DNA from: a delta proteobacterium NaphS2
GTDB taxonomy: Bacteria; Desulfobacterota; DSM-4660; Desulfatiglandales; Desulfatiglandaceae
Direction: 5' to 3'
DNA: 43,240 nt
Assembly (NCBI GenBank): GCA_000179315.1
Contig: ADZZ01000272.1
Location: forward strand, 1 to 43,240
Of this stretch, positions 17,594-26,304 are shown one piece after another. The notes under the pieces were generated by a model. That model worked only from the letters and a program-made list of their open reading frames with translations, was not told where the DNA came from and did not search any database. The translations under genes and the position numbers were made by a program. Each line of letters starts with the position of its first letter. Position 1 is the stretch's first letter.

Positions 17594-18778
17594 ATGAACC
17601 GACCTAGAAAAAAGATATTTGTTGTCGCACCCACTGAATCAGTCCTTACCAAAAGAGGAAACCGTCATCCTGCACTTGCGCTTTTCTTGGCAACTTACGG
17701 TTATGAATTGGAATATGTTTCTTCCGACTTCTATCATGCCGAAAAGAGACATTTTTCCGCCGAGGAAATTTCACGGGCCAAACTGGATGTGCCATATTCA
17801 TTGGTGATTTTACATTGCCTGGGTTATACGAAAAATATTTCTTCCCGGCGAGTCGTTTCGAATATTCTATTTTCAGCAAAGGTATTCTTTTATCTTTGGA
17901 GCAGATTAAATAGAAAGGCCATTCTGCTGCTACCTTCGAGACCTGTTGAAATGATCTTTGCTGCAGCTATGCTTCGTCTGACTAGGGGGACTTCCGTTGC
18001 CTTGGACATTCAAGACATCTGGCCCGATATGCTGATCGTAAAAAACCGCTTAAAAAAGCTTGCTTTTACAATTTACTGCAATATGTATCTCTACTCTTCC
18101 TTGCGATCTATCGACAAGTTCTTTCATGTAGCGCCATCTTTTGTGGAGTGGCTTCACCGCTATGCACCAAAAGCAAGATCAATTTTTATCCCTTTAGGTT
18201 TCGATGAAGAACGGTGGCCAATTGTAGCATCGAAGCAGCACGCGTCCGCTAAAACACCTAGTCGAATTTCTTTGGTATGTGTGGCCCAGTTGACATTTCA
18301 GTTTGATGTGCTACCAATTGTCAAAGCCATACTAAACAACGAATTATTCATGCTGACCATAATCGGGGAAGACGGAAAAAGTGAAAGATATCCAGAAGTA
18401 ATAAATTTTATCAAAGAAAAAGCTATGAAAAATGTTCGAATTATAGGGCATGTAGACCGAATGGTGTTAGTTGATCACCTGGTGAGTGCTGATATTGGCA
18501 TCGTCCCTATGATTTCGACTTCTTTGCCGAACAAGGTATTCGACTACATAGCAAGTAATCTTCCAATACTAGCATTGGGCCAAAACGACATTTCCGATTT
18601 TGTTCGCCAATACGACATCGGTTGGTGTACTTCATTCGATCATAAAGAAATCAGATCACTCCTCAGAACTCTAACAAGGGGTCAAATATTGGAAAAGAGA
18701 AAAAACGTCCAGAAAATCAGGCCGAATTTCTCCAGAGACAGGTTGCACCAGCAACTGCTCAAATTGATCGAATCGTAA
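17594..18778 (+). CDS. Glycosyltransferase family 4, WbuB-like
   Basis: A 394-residue GT-B-type enzyme. The N-terminal domain shows LSRPVEM-like LLPSRPVEMIFAAAML, then ALDIQDIWPDMLI, the conserved D-x-x-D-x-W-P block of WbuB/WcaL-type transferases. The C-terminal domain has IFIPLGFDEERW, LVCVAQLTFQFDVLPIVKA, DIGIVPMISTSLPNKVFDYI and LPILALG. It probably adds another sugar to the repeat unit. Its K-x-F-D-Y motif in place of the usual acidic pair is normal for this subgroup. It lies 28 bp before the two-domain oxidoreductase gene, likely in the same transcript. Confidence 0.85.
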   Translation: MNRPRKKIFVVAPTESVLTKRGNRHPALALFLATYGYELEYVSSDFYHAEKRHFSAEEISRAKLDVPYSLVILHCLGYTKNISSRRVVSNILFSAKVFFYLWSRLNRKAILLLPSRPVEMIFAAAMLRLTRGTSVALDIQDIWPDMLIVKNRLKKLAFTIYCNMYLYSSLRSIDKFFHVAPSFVEWLHRYAPKARSIFIPLGFDEERWPIVASKQHASAKTPSRISLVCVAQLTFQFDVLPIVKAILNNELFMLTIIGEDGKSERYPEVINFIKEKAMKNVRIIGHVDRMVLVDHLVSADIGIVPMISTSLPNKVFDYIASNLPILALGQNDISDFVRQYDIGWCTSFDHKEIRSLLRTLTRGQILEKRKNVQKIRPNFSRDRLHQQLLKLIES

Positions 18779-18806
18779 AATATTATTTTTTTATGGTGCT
18801 CAAACG

Positions 18807-21029
18807 ATGAAGCAAATTGTCCAAAAACTTAAAGACGGTACAATGAAGGTTTTAAAGGTGCCCCTGCCTCAAGTGTCAAAAGGTCAACTTGCCGTAAACA
18901 CCCATTACTCCTTGATCAGTGCTGGCACTGAAGGAAGCACTGTCAAAACCGCCCGCAAAGGATTCATCGGCAAGGCTAAAGAGCGACCTCAGCAAGTTAA
19001 ACAGGTTGTGGATACTTTTAAGACTCAAGGGCCGTTGCAGACTTATCGGGCGGTGATGAGAAAACTTGATGCCTATTCACCTTTGGGTTACTCAGCCGTT
19101 GGAGAAGTGATTGAGGTTGGTAGTGGTGTTGTCGATTTCAGTATCGGCGACCTTGTGGCTTGTGGCGGTCTAACTGCTTCACATGCCCAAGTAATAACAG
19201 TTCCAGCCAATCTGTGTGTCAAACTCAATCCGTCAACAGACCTCCGACAGGCCGTCTACAACACACTAGGGGCTATTGCGCTACAGGGCGTTCGGCAAGC
19301 GGATCTACGATTGGGAGAGTCCTGTATGGTCATCGGGTTAGGCCTTCTCGGACAATTGACTTGCCTTCTACTTCGGGCCGCTGGTATCAGTGTAATTGCG
19401 ATGGACATTGATGCTCACATGGTCGGTATCGCTGCCAGGAACTGTGCGGATTTGGCATTTGCACGCAACACCCCCGGCATCGAATCGAAGGTTTTTGATT
19501 TCACTGGGGGGTTAGGTTGCGACGCAGTCATCATCACGGCAGCAACCCATTCCCTGGATCCCATCAATTTTGCAGGCGCGGTCGCCAGAAAACGGGGAAC
19601 AATTGTGGTGGTAGGCGCCGTGCCTACGGGCTTTGACAGGGAACCGCATTTTTATAAAAAGGAATTACAGGTCCGTATGTCGTGTTCATACGGGCCGGGC
19701 CGCTATGATCCTCAGTATGAAGAGAAGGGCATCGATTACCCGGCAGCCTATGTCCGTTGGACCGAGAACCGGAACATGCAGGCCTTTCAAGAGCTGATCT
19801 ATTCCGGAAAAATTGACGTCAGTTATCTCACCACCCACACCTTCAAGCTCGAAGATGCACCCAAGGCTTACGATATGATGATGGATAAGTCTGAACCCTT
19901 TATCGGAATTCTTATCGAATACGATACAAGCAAAGAAATTGTAAGAGATCGAGTTTCTTTGCAGAGATCAGAAGTCAGAAGTCAGAGGTCAGATAGAGGC
20001 AAGCAACAGGTGGGAATAGGATTTATTGGTGCTGGGAGTTATGCCCAGAGTCATTTGCTTCCAAACATTCCGAAGGGCGGAAAGGTTATTCTGAAAGGCG
20101 TGATGACGTCCACCGGTACCGGTTCCAGGTCGGCAGGAGAGCGCTTCGGGTTTGAGTTTTGCACCGGAGATGCTGAGGATATTCTGTGTAATCATGAGCT
20201 CAATACCGTATTTATCGCAACAAGGCATGACACCCATGCCAATTACGTTCTGGAAGCTTTGAAGGCCGGGAAACACGTTTTTGTGGAAAAACCCCTTTGT
20301 TTGACTCTTGAGGATTTAAACGAAATATTTCGTTACCAATCCGCAATCCGCAGTCCTCAGTCCACAATGCCCCTACTGATGGTTGGTTATAATAGAAGAT
20401 TTTCGCCTCTCGCGGTAAGAATTGAGAATGCATTTGGTGGTGGGGCTATGGCAATGACCTACAGAGTAAATGCCGGTGCAATTCCGCCGGATTCCTGGAT
20501 ACAGGACCCTGAAGTGGGGGGTGGGAGAATTATTGGAGAGGTTTGCCATTTCGTGGATTTTTTGACATTCATGAACGGTTCCCTGCCTGTCTCGGTGTAT
20601 GGGACAGTGATGGATGGTCCAAGAAATTTGAATGACGTTTTGAATATCTCGCTGAAATATGAAAACGGGTCGATCGGGACCATTTCTTATTTTGCAAACG
20701 GTGATAAGAGCCTTTCCAAGGAAAGGGTGGAGATTTATGCAAATGGGTGTACGGCAATTCTGGATGATTTTAGAGAATTGACGATGTATTCAAGAGGCAG
20801 AAAGAAAACCAAGAAATTGATGAGTCAGGATAAAGGACAGAAACTGGAGGTCGCCGCCTTCATTGATGCTACATTGCATGGAAAGGAAGCACCGATTTCG
20901 GTTGAGGAGATTCACAGCGCTTCATTGGTGACGTTCAGAATACTGGAGTCGCTTCGGACCGGTCAGGTTGTAAAGGTTTTTGGCACGGATTTCACGGATG
21001 ATGCTGTTGATTTTGGGAAGGCAGTGTAA
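18807..21029 (+). CDS. Two-domain oxidoreductase: MDR-type dehydrogenase fused to Gfo/Idh/MocA
   Basis: The 740-residue protein joins a zinc-type alcohol dehydrogenase-like half (residues ~1-375; SPLGYSAVGEVIEVG, then the Rossmann loop VIGLGLLGQLTCLLLRAAG) to a Gfo/Idh/MocA half (residues ~398-735; GIGFIGAGSYAQSHLLPNI, HVFVEKPLCLT, VGGGRIIGEVCHFVDFL). The same fusion is common in polysaccharide loci next to heparinase-like genes, as here at 23.7 kb. It probably oxidises or epimerises a sugar or sugar-nucleotide with NAD(P). Two short heptamer arrays are translated inside it: 19965-19992 in the interdomain linker (SEVRSQRS) and 20337-20364 after FRYQ in the second domain (SAIRSPQS). Both lie where extra residues should be tolerated. 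Confidence 0.88.
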   Translation: MKQIVQKLKDGTMKVLKVPLPQVSKGQLAVNTHYSLISAGTEGSTVKTARKGFIGKAKERPQQVKQVVDTFKTQGPLQTYRAVMRKLDAYSPLGYSAVGEVIEVGSGVVDFSIGDLVACGGLTASHAQVITVPANLCVKLNPSTDLRQAVYNTLGAIALQGVRQADLRLGESCMVIGLGLLGQLTCLLLRAAGISVIAMDIDAHMVGIAARNCADLAFARNTPGIESKVFDFTGGLGCDAVIITAATHSLDPINFAGAVARKRGTIVVVGAVPTGFDREPHFYKKELQVRMSCSYGPGRYDPQYEEKGIDYPAAYVRWTENRNMQAFQELIYSGKIDVSYLTTHTFKLEDAPKAYDMMMDKSEPFIGILIEYDTSKEIVRDRVSLQRSEVRSQRSDRGKQQVGIGFIGAGSYAQSHLLPNIPKGGKVILKGVMTSTGTGSRSAGERFGFEFCTGDAEDILCNHELNTVFIATRHDTHANYVLEALKAGKHVFVEKPLCLTLEDLNEIFRYQSAIRSPQSTMPLLMVGYNRRFSPLAVRIENAFGGGAMAMTYRVNAGAIPPDSWIQDPEVGGGRIIGEVCHFVDFLTFMNGSLPVSVYGTVMDGPRNLNDVLNISLKYENGSIGTISYFANGDKSLSKERVEIYANGCTAILDDFRELTMYSRGRKKTKKLMSQDKGQKLEVAAFIDATLHGKEAPISVEEIHSASLVTFRILESLRTGQVVKVFGTDFTDDAVDFGKAV
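19965..19992 (+). repeat. Heptamer array (4 units) in the oxidoreductase linker
   Basis: AGATCAG, AAGTCAG, AAGTCAG and AGGTCAG follow each other in perfect 7-bp register. The array is translated and joins the dehydrogenase and Gfo/Idh domains. Confidence 0.85.
20337..20364 (-). repeat. Heptamer array (4 units) of opposite strand type, inside Gfo/Idh domain
   Basis: CAATCCG, CAATCCG, CAGTCCT and CAGTCCA repeat with a 7-bp period. The pyrimidine-rich strand is on +, and the unit differs from the purine-rich arrays elsewhere. It is translated as part of an insertion after the EKP-containing strand. Confidence 0.7.
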
Positions 21030-21034
21030 CCCGT

Positions 21035-21850
21035 GTGTTAAGGAAGACTTTTGGTTGTCGGCCGAAATTGGTGAAGGTCTTTTTCGTAGTTCTTATCATT
21101 GGGATTTTTATCGGGACTTTATTTTGTGCGCCACATTATCTGGCCTATTCCGACAGAGCGAAGAAAGCAGATGTGGTTGTTCTTTTTGTAGGTCCTGATT
21201 TTGAGGCAAGGAAAAAGGGGACACATCTTTTAATCAACGAGGGCATCGCAGACTACCTTCTTATTCCGGCGCATAGAAGAGTATCAAAAGTTATAGCGGA
21301 TGATAATGGTGGGATTGCAAGAAATGAGATCCCTTCGGAAATGGATGGATATTTCCAGGATGGTTGGGTGAATCCCTTTGAGAAGGATTATTCGATGGTG
21401 AGGATGAAAGGGCAGAAAGAGAGGAAGGATGTAGAAACTAAAGTCTTAAAGATAAAGCATAGTCACCCAAAATTGTTCGGAAATCGGGCTAACCTCGAAG
21501 ATACACACTCGGAAGTGTTGCGTGCCAAGGAAATGATGGACGCTTACGGTCTGAAATCTGCCATTTTTGTAAGTTCCCCATACCACATGCGAAGAATCAA
21601 AATCATAGCGGCAAAGGTTTTCGGTCAAAAAAATTATGACCTGTCGTTTGTCCCAACACCCTACGAAAAAACCTGTGGCCCACTTTGGTGGACGGATTCC
21701 TATTGTCTCAAATGGGTAATGGGCGAATATGTCAAGATTCCGTGGTTTCTGAGCTATGAGCCTTTTTTAGGCCCTTCAGGTGAAAGAACGGAAGGGTCCC
21801 TCAGAACGTTGCCATGTGCTGAAATGCAGGGGGCAAAAGCCAGGGGATAG
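21035..21850 (+). CDS. YdcF/ElyC/SanA-family (DUF218) membrane-anchored protein
   Basis: The protein is 271 residues with an N-terminal anchor (VKVFFVVLIIGIFIGTLF). The DUF218 pattern follows: ADVVVLFVG, EGIADYLLIPA, NTHSEA-like DTHSEVLRAKEMMDAYG and SAIFVSSPYHMRR. Family members act in envelope-related processes, but their reaction is unsettled. The GTG start at 21035 lies 5 bp after the preceding stop, so it ends the main operon. The stop codon lies inside a heptamer unit (GGGATAG at 21844-21850), and the last residues (MQGAKARG) are drawn from repeat-like sequence, so the array has probably reshaped the C-terminus. Confidence 0.75.
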   Translation: MLRKTFGCRPKLVKVFFVVLIIGIFIGTLFCAPHYLAYSDRAKKADVVVLFVGPDFEARKKGTHLLINEGIADYLLIPAHRRVSKVIADDNGGIARNEIPSEMDGYFQDGWVNPFEKDYSMVRMKGQKERKDVETKVLKIKHSHPKLFGNRANLEDTHSEVLRAKEMMDAYGLKSAIFVSSPYHMRRIKIIAAKVFGQKNYDLSFVPTPYEKTCGPLWWTDSYCLKWVMGEYVKIPWFLSYEPFLGPSGERTEGSLRTLPCAEMQGAKARG

Positions 21851-21878
21851 GGATCAGGGATCAGGGGGCAGAGGTCGG
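21844..21878 (+). repeat. Heptamer array (5 units) at the end of the ydcF-like gene
   Basis: GGGATAG, GGATCAG, GGATCAG, GGGGCAG and AGGTCGG are in uninterrupted 7-bp register. The first unit supplies the TAG stop of the upstream gene. Confidence 0.85.
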
Positions 21879-21902
21879 TAGCCAAGGCATGCATCATACT
21901 CT

Positions 21903-22190
21903 TTAGGCCAATTCGAGCTTCAGGGTTCGGCCGACGGCATGAGCTGCTTTCTTGAGAGTGTGTAACGTAACCGATTCATTGACCGGATCCAAAAGCCTAT
22001 CGAGAGAGGATCGGCTCGTATTCATTTTCTTCGCCATTTCTGATTTGGACAAGTTATTTTTTTTCATCTCCTGCTCTATTTGCCATGACAGGACCCTTTT
22101 GATAGCTATCTCTGTGCATTCTTCAAATATTCCCTCCTCTTTGAGGAAGTCATTGAAGCTGCCACCCAAATTCTTGTGTTTCTCCTTCAT
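21903..22190 (-). CDS. HTH-type antitoxin (XRE/HigA-like)
   Basis: The 95-residue protein has a helix-turn-helix at about residues 48-72 (NLSKSEMAKKMNTSRSSLDR), followed by the LHTLKKAAHAVGRTLKLEL ending seen in many short antitoxins. It should bind the partner toxin and repress the shared promoter. The start ATG lies 4 bp after the toxin stop; the toxin-first order is the HigBA arrangement. No unusual features were seen. Confidence 0.82.
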   Translation of the reverse strand: MKEKHKNLGGSFNDFLKEEGIFEECTEIAIKRVLSWQIEQEMKKNNLSKSEMAKKMNTSRSSLDRLLDPVNESVTLHTLKKAAHAVGRTLKLELA

Positions 22191-22194
22191 TATA

Positions 22195-22548
22195 TTACTC
22201 CTGTATAAAATGAGACATACGCTGCCTGGCTTTTTTCAAATCATTTAGGGGTGTTTTTGAGCTCTTCTTGATGAAGCCATGCAGAAGTATCATCATGTGG
22301 CCGCTTACCGTGAAGAGCACTCTTGAAATTCGATTATCCGATAGATTAGAACGGACTTCCCACAAGCCAGTATCGAGCTTTCTCACAAGTGGCATGCCGA
22401 TTGGCCAACCCAGTTCAACCGTCCGGATATCGTCACCGATTTTCTTTCTGTCTGCGGGAGTCAATTCTTTGAGCCATTTCTTGACCGGTATCCTCCCTTG
22501 ATCAGTCATATAAAACTGAACATCGATAATCTTTCGCGACTCTTTCAT
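22195..22548 (-). CDS. RelE/ParE-superfamily toxin (HigB/Gp49-like)
   Basis: The 117-residue protein shows the phage Gp49-like toxin pattern: VKKWLKELTPADRKKIGDDI, VRKLDTGLWEVRSNL, RISRVLFTVSGHMMILLHGF and KKSSKTPLNDLKKARQRM. Members cleave ribosome-bound mRNA. ATG 22548 is chosen because homology begins there; the frame stays open to 22611. It is followed after 4 bp by its antitoxin, so the two are cotranscribed. Confidence 0.85.
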   Translation of the reverse strand: MKESRKIIDVQFYMTDQGRIPVKKWLKELTPADRKKIGDDIRTVELGWPIGMPLVRKLDTGLWEVRSNLSDNRISRVLFTVSGHMMILLHGFIKKSSKTPLNDLKKARQRMSHFIQE

Positions 22549-22887
22549 GACTAAAATGTACCTATTGTGGGGCATTTTGTCAAGAAAAAGGGCGGATGCT
22601 TGGAGTACCATTTCAAGACACAGAAGTCAGCCAAGCCGCCGGCGGGGCCGGTTTGAACGAGAATGAAACTTATGACTTGCGCCATCAACTGGATTGTTCA
22701 ACAATCGTCTCAATTGAACGGCAGCAGTCAAGGTCCTTTCTTCACCGGAGCATATTGCCCCTAAGTCAGCATGACCCCGGAGAGCTTTTGAACAATGATG
22801 AGGCTTATGCACTCTCCCATAGGAGAATTTTCACAGAAGCCATTCCGGGCTGCCGTTCCTAAGACACACGGATGAGGATCGGTGACG
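22549..22887. other. Non-coding left flank of the IS110 remnant, possible bridge RNA region
   Basis: No gene is supported in this 340-bp stretch apart from the upstream flank of the toxin. The part from about 22620 to 22880 directly precedes the IS110-type gene. In the IS110 group the non-coding left end encodes a guide (bridge) RNA. Small local palindromes occur, such as CTCCcatagGAG near 22813, but no structure could be verified. The exact left end of the element is unknown. Confidence 0.35.
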
Positions 22888-23595
22888 ATGGCTCGAAAGA
22901 AGAAAGATTCTAAAAACAACATGCGGAAATCAGAACCTTTGAAAACTGTTCAACCCAATGCTGCCGGCATTGACCTTGGCTCCCGCGAACACTGGGTTGC
23001 CGGGCCACCTTTATCGGACGGTTCCCCAAATGTAGAGCGTTTTGGCACAACCACCACGGAATTGTTGCGTCTTGCCGATTGGCTCTCGGAACAAAAGGTT
23101 TCCACTGTTGCCATGGAAAGTACCGGCGTATACTGGATACCACTATTTGAGATTCTGGACAACCATGGTTTTGAAGTCAATCTGGTCAATGCACGCCAGA
23201 TCAGCCATGTTCCTGGCCGAAAGACTGATATTATAGATTGCCAATGGCTTCAATTGCTGCATTCGTGCGGATTGCTCCGCGGTTCATTTAGGCCCGGTGA
23301 TGACATTTGTCGTTTGCGTTCACTCATTCGTGAACGGAATACCATCGTGGCTGAGCGTTCGGATTGGGTCCGTCGTATGCAGAAAAGCCTCGATCAAATG
23401 AATGTTTGCGTGCATCATGCTGTTTCCGACATTACTGGTGTTACCGGCATGGCCATTATTCGTGCCATCGTTGATGGCGAGCGTGATCCCAAAGTTCTAG
23501 CGGGTCTTCGTGATCCGCGTTGTCGAAAATCAGAAGAGGAAATTGCCGATGAGTTGACTGGCAATTGGATGTCAGAGGGCAGAATTCATCCTTGA
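22888..23595 (+). pseudogene. IS110-family transposase, N-terminal half only
   Basis: About 235 residues match the N-terminal DEDD (RuvC-like) domain of IS110 recombinases: NAAGIDLGSREHWVAG, TVAMESTGVYWIPLFEIL, VPGRKTDIIDCQWLQLLH and DITGVTGMAIIRAIVDGE. The sequence is normal up to DELTGNW (about 23560) and then becomes unrelated (MSEGRIHP, stop). The C-terminal Transposase_20 domain with the catalytic serine is missing, so the gene is dead. The break is just upstream of the heparinase gene, suggesting that the deletion or rearrangement that removed the rest of the IS also set the present order. Confidence 0.85.
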
Positions 23596-23705
23596 AAAAT
23601 GTGTACCTTCTCAAACTTTTCCGCCAGGACACTTAGGCTACAGCCGTCTTCATATCTTCCTGAATCCGAATTGATTTCACTTGTCAAACAATTTTTGTTT
23701 TCCAC

Positions 23706-23975
23706 ATGCGAGCCCGAATTTCAAATCGATTGCGGTTCTTTGTTCTGAGAATTCGGCATGCCTCTTTGGCCGAAATTTTGATGCGGAGTGTCCAAGCCGG
23801 GCAACGTTTTCGCATGCTAATAATTCCCCCTGCTCTTGGTGAAAAACGATTCAAAGACATCAATTCTTTGTCCCATCTGAAGATTCCGGACTGCCAAATC
23901 ACAGAGTTTCTACCGAATTTGGACGACATCTTAAAGGGAAAACAGTTTCATCTGGGAGATATGCGTGAACCTTGA
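23706..23975 (+). pseudogene. N-terminal piece of heparinase II/III-like gene (out of frame with main part)
   Basis: This 89-residue frame reads ISNRLRFFVLRIRHASLAEI, the usual N-terminal helix of bacterial heparinase II/III-like proteins in polysaccharide loci. It continues to FLPNLDDILKGKQFHLGDM and stops at 23973-23975. The next frame starts inside its last codons and resumes with DIRARWEPERLQH. In family members about 25-40 residues normally separate these blocks, so a small deletion plus a frameshift is likely. A diverged relative of this N-terminus also precedes the second wecG copy at 34.0 kb. Two coupled proteins are an alternative, but a broken gene is more likely. Confidence 0.6.
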
Positions 23976-25488
23976 ACAAGAGGATATCCGCGCGCGGTGG
24001 GAGCCTGAAAGACTCCAGCATATATCTGCCGTGGCCCATGCCGCTGCCAAGGGAAGAACAGAAGGCTTTTCATCCGAGAACGCGGGCGAATTCGCCAAAA
24101 AAGCCGTTCTGGAATGGATCCAAGAGAACCCTTTTCCCCGCAGCCCCAATTTTCATTCGGCCATGGAGTGCGCACTTCGCATCCCCGTGTTTTTTTCATG
24201 CATCAAAACGTTCCCAATGGAAAAAGACGAGTTGGAGGCGGTTCTAGAAAGCGCTTACCAGCATGCGTGGTTCGTCTCAAAGAATCTTTCCCTTTATTCG
24301 TCTCTTGGAAACCACACTATTGCGGAGGCGGTGGGTTTGGTGTTTGCCGGTGTCATTTTCCGCGATCTTTCTGAAGGGATTCCCTGGTTGAGAACGGGTG
24401 TGGAACTTCTGAAGCGTGAAGCCACCCATCAAATATTGGATGATGGCGGTCCGTGCGAGCAGTCTTTCAGCTACCACCGATTCGTGTTGGATCTTTACTG
24501 GATGGCAATTGATTTTCTTAAAAAGAACCGAGTCGAAAGCTGTGAAGAAATAGAAGAAATAAACGATCGGTTGATGAAAGGTGAACGGTTTCTGGCAGTT
24601 TGCAGTGAACAAGACGGCATGCTTCCCAGAATCGGCGACGGCGATAATGGGCATGCCGTGGCCCCGGGTGTTCATCCCAAACGACCAGTTGTTCAAAGAA
24701 CAACAAATCGGCTGCAGATATTTGAGCAAAGCGGTTACAGTGTCGTTCATTTTAAAGTGGGGACAAAGGTTATATTCGATCACGGGCCTCTTGGAATGGC
24801 ACCGTTTTACAACCACGGACATGCGGACGCCCTGTCCATCATATTGAGCAAGAATGGAAAGGAGCTTCTGGTAGACCCGGGTACCTACCGGTATAATGGT
24901 GTACCTGAATACAGACGATATTTCAAGGGCACCCGGGCTCACAATACAGTTACCATTGACGGGTTGGATCAGGCGGTACAGGAAACCAGTTTCATCTGGA
25001 GTAGACCTTATAGAGCTGTTTTGGAAAAAGCCGAAGAAAGTGATGGAGAAATTTTGCTCAAGGCCTCTCATGACGGTTATTCAAGACTCAAACAGCCTGT
25101 CATACATAAGCGAGCCCTGATGACCGTCGGGGAAGAAGGACTGATTGTGAAGGACGTTTTCCTAGGGACAGGTGTTCATACCTTTGAATTGAACTTCCAT
25201 CTACATCCCGAGGCCAGTTTTAAAGATGAAGACGGGTGGCTTGCCCTTGAAGACCACGGGGAAAAGATCTTTCTGAAGCTTATGGGAAAACATGAGTTCA
25301 GGTTCGCTGAAGGTGAAGAGGCTCCGATCTTTGGGTGGTATTCGCCTACCTACGGAATCAAGTTCAAGAGTGGCGTTTTAAGCTGCCAAGTTGAAGGGGC
25401 TCCGTCCGATGTTTCGTTTTTGACAGCTATTGGCGTCACACACCCATTGGATAGTGCGTTGATTCGAAGGAAAGGGAATCTCCTTTGA
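23965..25488 (+). CDS. Heparinase II/III-like polysaccharide lyase, main part
   Basis: The 507-residue product contains the helical toroid (WEPERLQH, SLYSSLGNHTIAEAVGLVFAG, then DDGGPCEQSFSYHRFVLDLY) and the beta-sandwich catalytic region of PF07940-type proteins: MAPFYNHGHADALSIIL with the key histidine, LLVDPGTYRYNG with the tyrosine, and FKGTRAHNTVTIDG. Relatives cleave or trim acidic polysaccharides; no signal peptide is present here, partly because the N-terminal piece is out of frame. The GTG start overlaps the upstream fragment by 11 bp. The stop overlaps the start of wecG (TTGA), so the two are coupled. Whether the protein is active depends on how the upstream frame break is resolved. 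Confidence 0.75.
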   Translation: MNLEQEDIRARWEPERLQHISAVAHAAAKGRTEGFSSENAGEFAKKAVLEWIQENPFPRSPNFHSAMECALRIPVFFSCIKTFPMEKDELEAVLESAYQHAWFVSKNLSLYSSLGNHTIAEAVGLVFAGVIFRDLSEGIPWLRTGVELLKREATHQILDDGGPCEQSFSYHRFVLDLYWMAIDFLKKNRVESCEEIEEINDRLMKGERFLAVCSEQDGMLPRIGDGDNGHAVAPGVHPKRPVVQRTTNRLQIFEQSGYSVVHFKVGTKVIFDHGPLGMAPFYNHGHADALSIILSKNGKELLVDPGTYRYNGVPEYRRYFKGTRAHNTVTIDGLDQAVQETSFIWSRPYRAVLEKAEESDGEILLKASHDGYSRLKQPVIHKRALMTVGEEGLIVKDVFLGTGVHTFELNFHLHPEASFKDEDGWLALEDHGEKIFLKLMGKHEFRFAEGEEAPIFGWYSPTYGIKFKSGVLSCQVEGAPSDVSFLTAIGVTHPLDSALIRRKGNLL

Positions 25489-26231
25489 AAAAACGACTGA
25501 ATATCCTCAATATTTGGGTTGACTCCGTGAGCAAGACGGAAGCACTGGACAGGGTTGAATACTTTCTTACCCATGGCGATAGGCCCCATTGTGTATTCGC
25601 CGCAAATCCCGAGAAAAACTTTTCAGTGCCGCGTGATCCGGCTCTATATAAAGCATACAGGGAGGCAGATCTACTGTTGCCCGACGGCATCGGGATTGTG
25701 GCAGCCGCAAGAATCCTTCACGGCGCAAAAATTGACCGTGTACCCGGCTCGGAACTTATTTTTGATATCTGTAACCTGGCAGCCGATAAGGGGTATGGCG
25801 TTTTTCTTTACGGCGCAAGTGAAAAGGTCAACAGCGTATCAGCGGAAAAACTGAAGGAAAGGCATCCGGGTCTTCAGATTGTCGGCCGTTCCAACGGTTA
25901 TGTAAATGAGCAAGAAATGGAAGGGTTGATTGAAAAGATCAACGCATCAGAAGCCGAAATCCTTTTTCTGGCACTGGGATCTCCTAAACAGGAGCTTTGG
26001 TTTGCTAACCATAAAGACCGCCTTCGGAATGTGAAAGTCTGCCAGGGGGTAGGGGGGACGTTAGATACCATTGCGGGAACCGTTAAGCGGGCGCCCGAGT
26101 TTTGGCAGCGATTCTCTCTTGAGTGGTTTTACAGACTGATTTCGGAACCGAAGCGGATCAGGCGTCAGAAGGTTTTGCCTCTGTTTGTGGCGATGGTGTT
26201 GCTTGAAAAACTCAGATCCCGCAACCATTAA
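25485..26231 (+). CDS. WecG/TagA/CpsF-family glycosyltransferase, copy 1
   Basis: This 248-residue GT26 enzyme starts at TTG 25485. Conserved segments are PHCVFAANPEKNF, LLLPDGIGIVAAARI, RVPGSELIFDIC, LFLALGSPKQELWF and VGGTLDTIAGTVKRAPEFWQ. WecG-type enzymes add N-acetylmannosaminuronic acid or a related sugar to the lipid-linked first sugar; the presence of WecB at 35.5 kb fits an N-acetylmannosamine-derived donor. Its 5' end overlaps the heparinase stop. A second copy, about 9 kb downstream, is nearly identical over most of its length but damaged at its start. This copy looks intact. Confidence 0.88.
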   Translation: MKKRLNILNIWVDSVSKTEALDRVEYFLTHGDRPHCVFAANPEKNFSVPRDPALYKAYREADLLLPDGIGIVAAARILHGAKIDRVPGSELIFDICNLAADKGYGVFLYGASEKVNSVSAEKLKERHPGLQIVGRSNGYVNEQEMEGLIEKINASEAEILFLALGSPKQELWFANHKDRLRNVKVCQGVGGTLDTIAGTVKRAPEFWQRFSLEWFYRLISEPKRIRRQKVLPLFVAMVLLEKLRSRNH

Positions 26232-26304
26232 ATCGCAAGGGCGCAAGGACTCCTAAGAAGTCTCAGACAGGATCCATCCCAGTACCAGCTATTAGAGCTA
26301 CAGG

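Noticed and set aside
24277-25071. 264-codon open frame on the minus strand
   Set aside because: It lies wholly inside the heparinase-like gene, whose + strand product carries conserved motifs. The minus product looks random.
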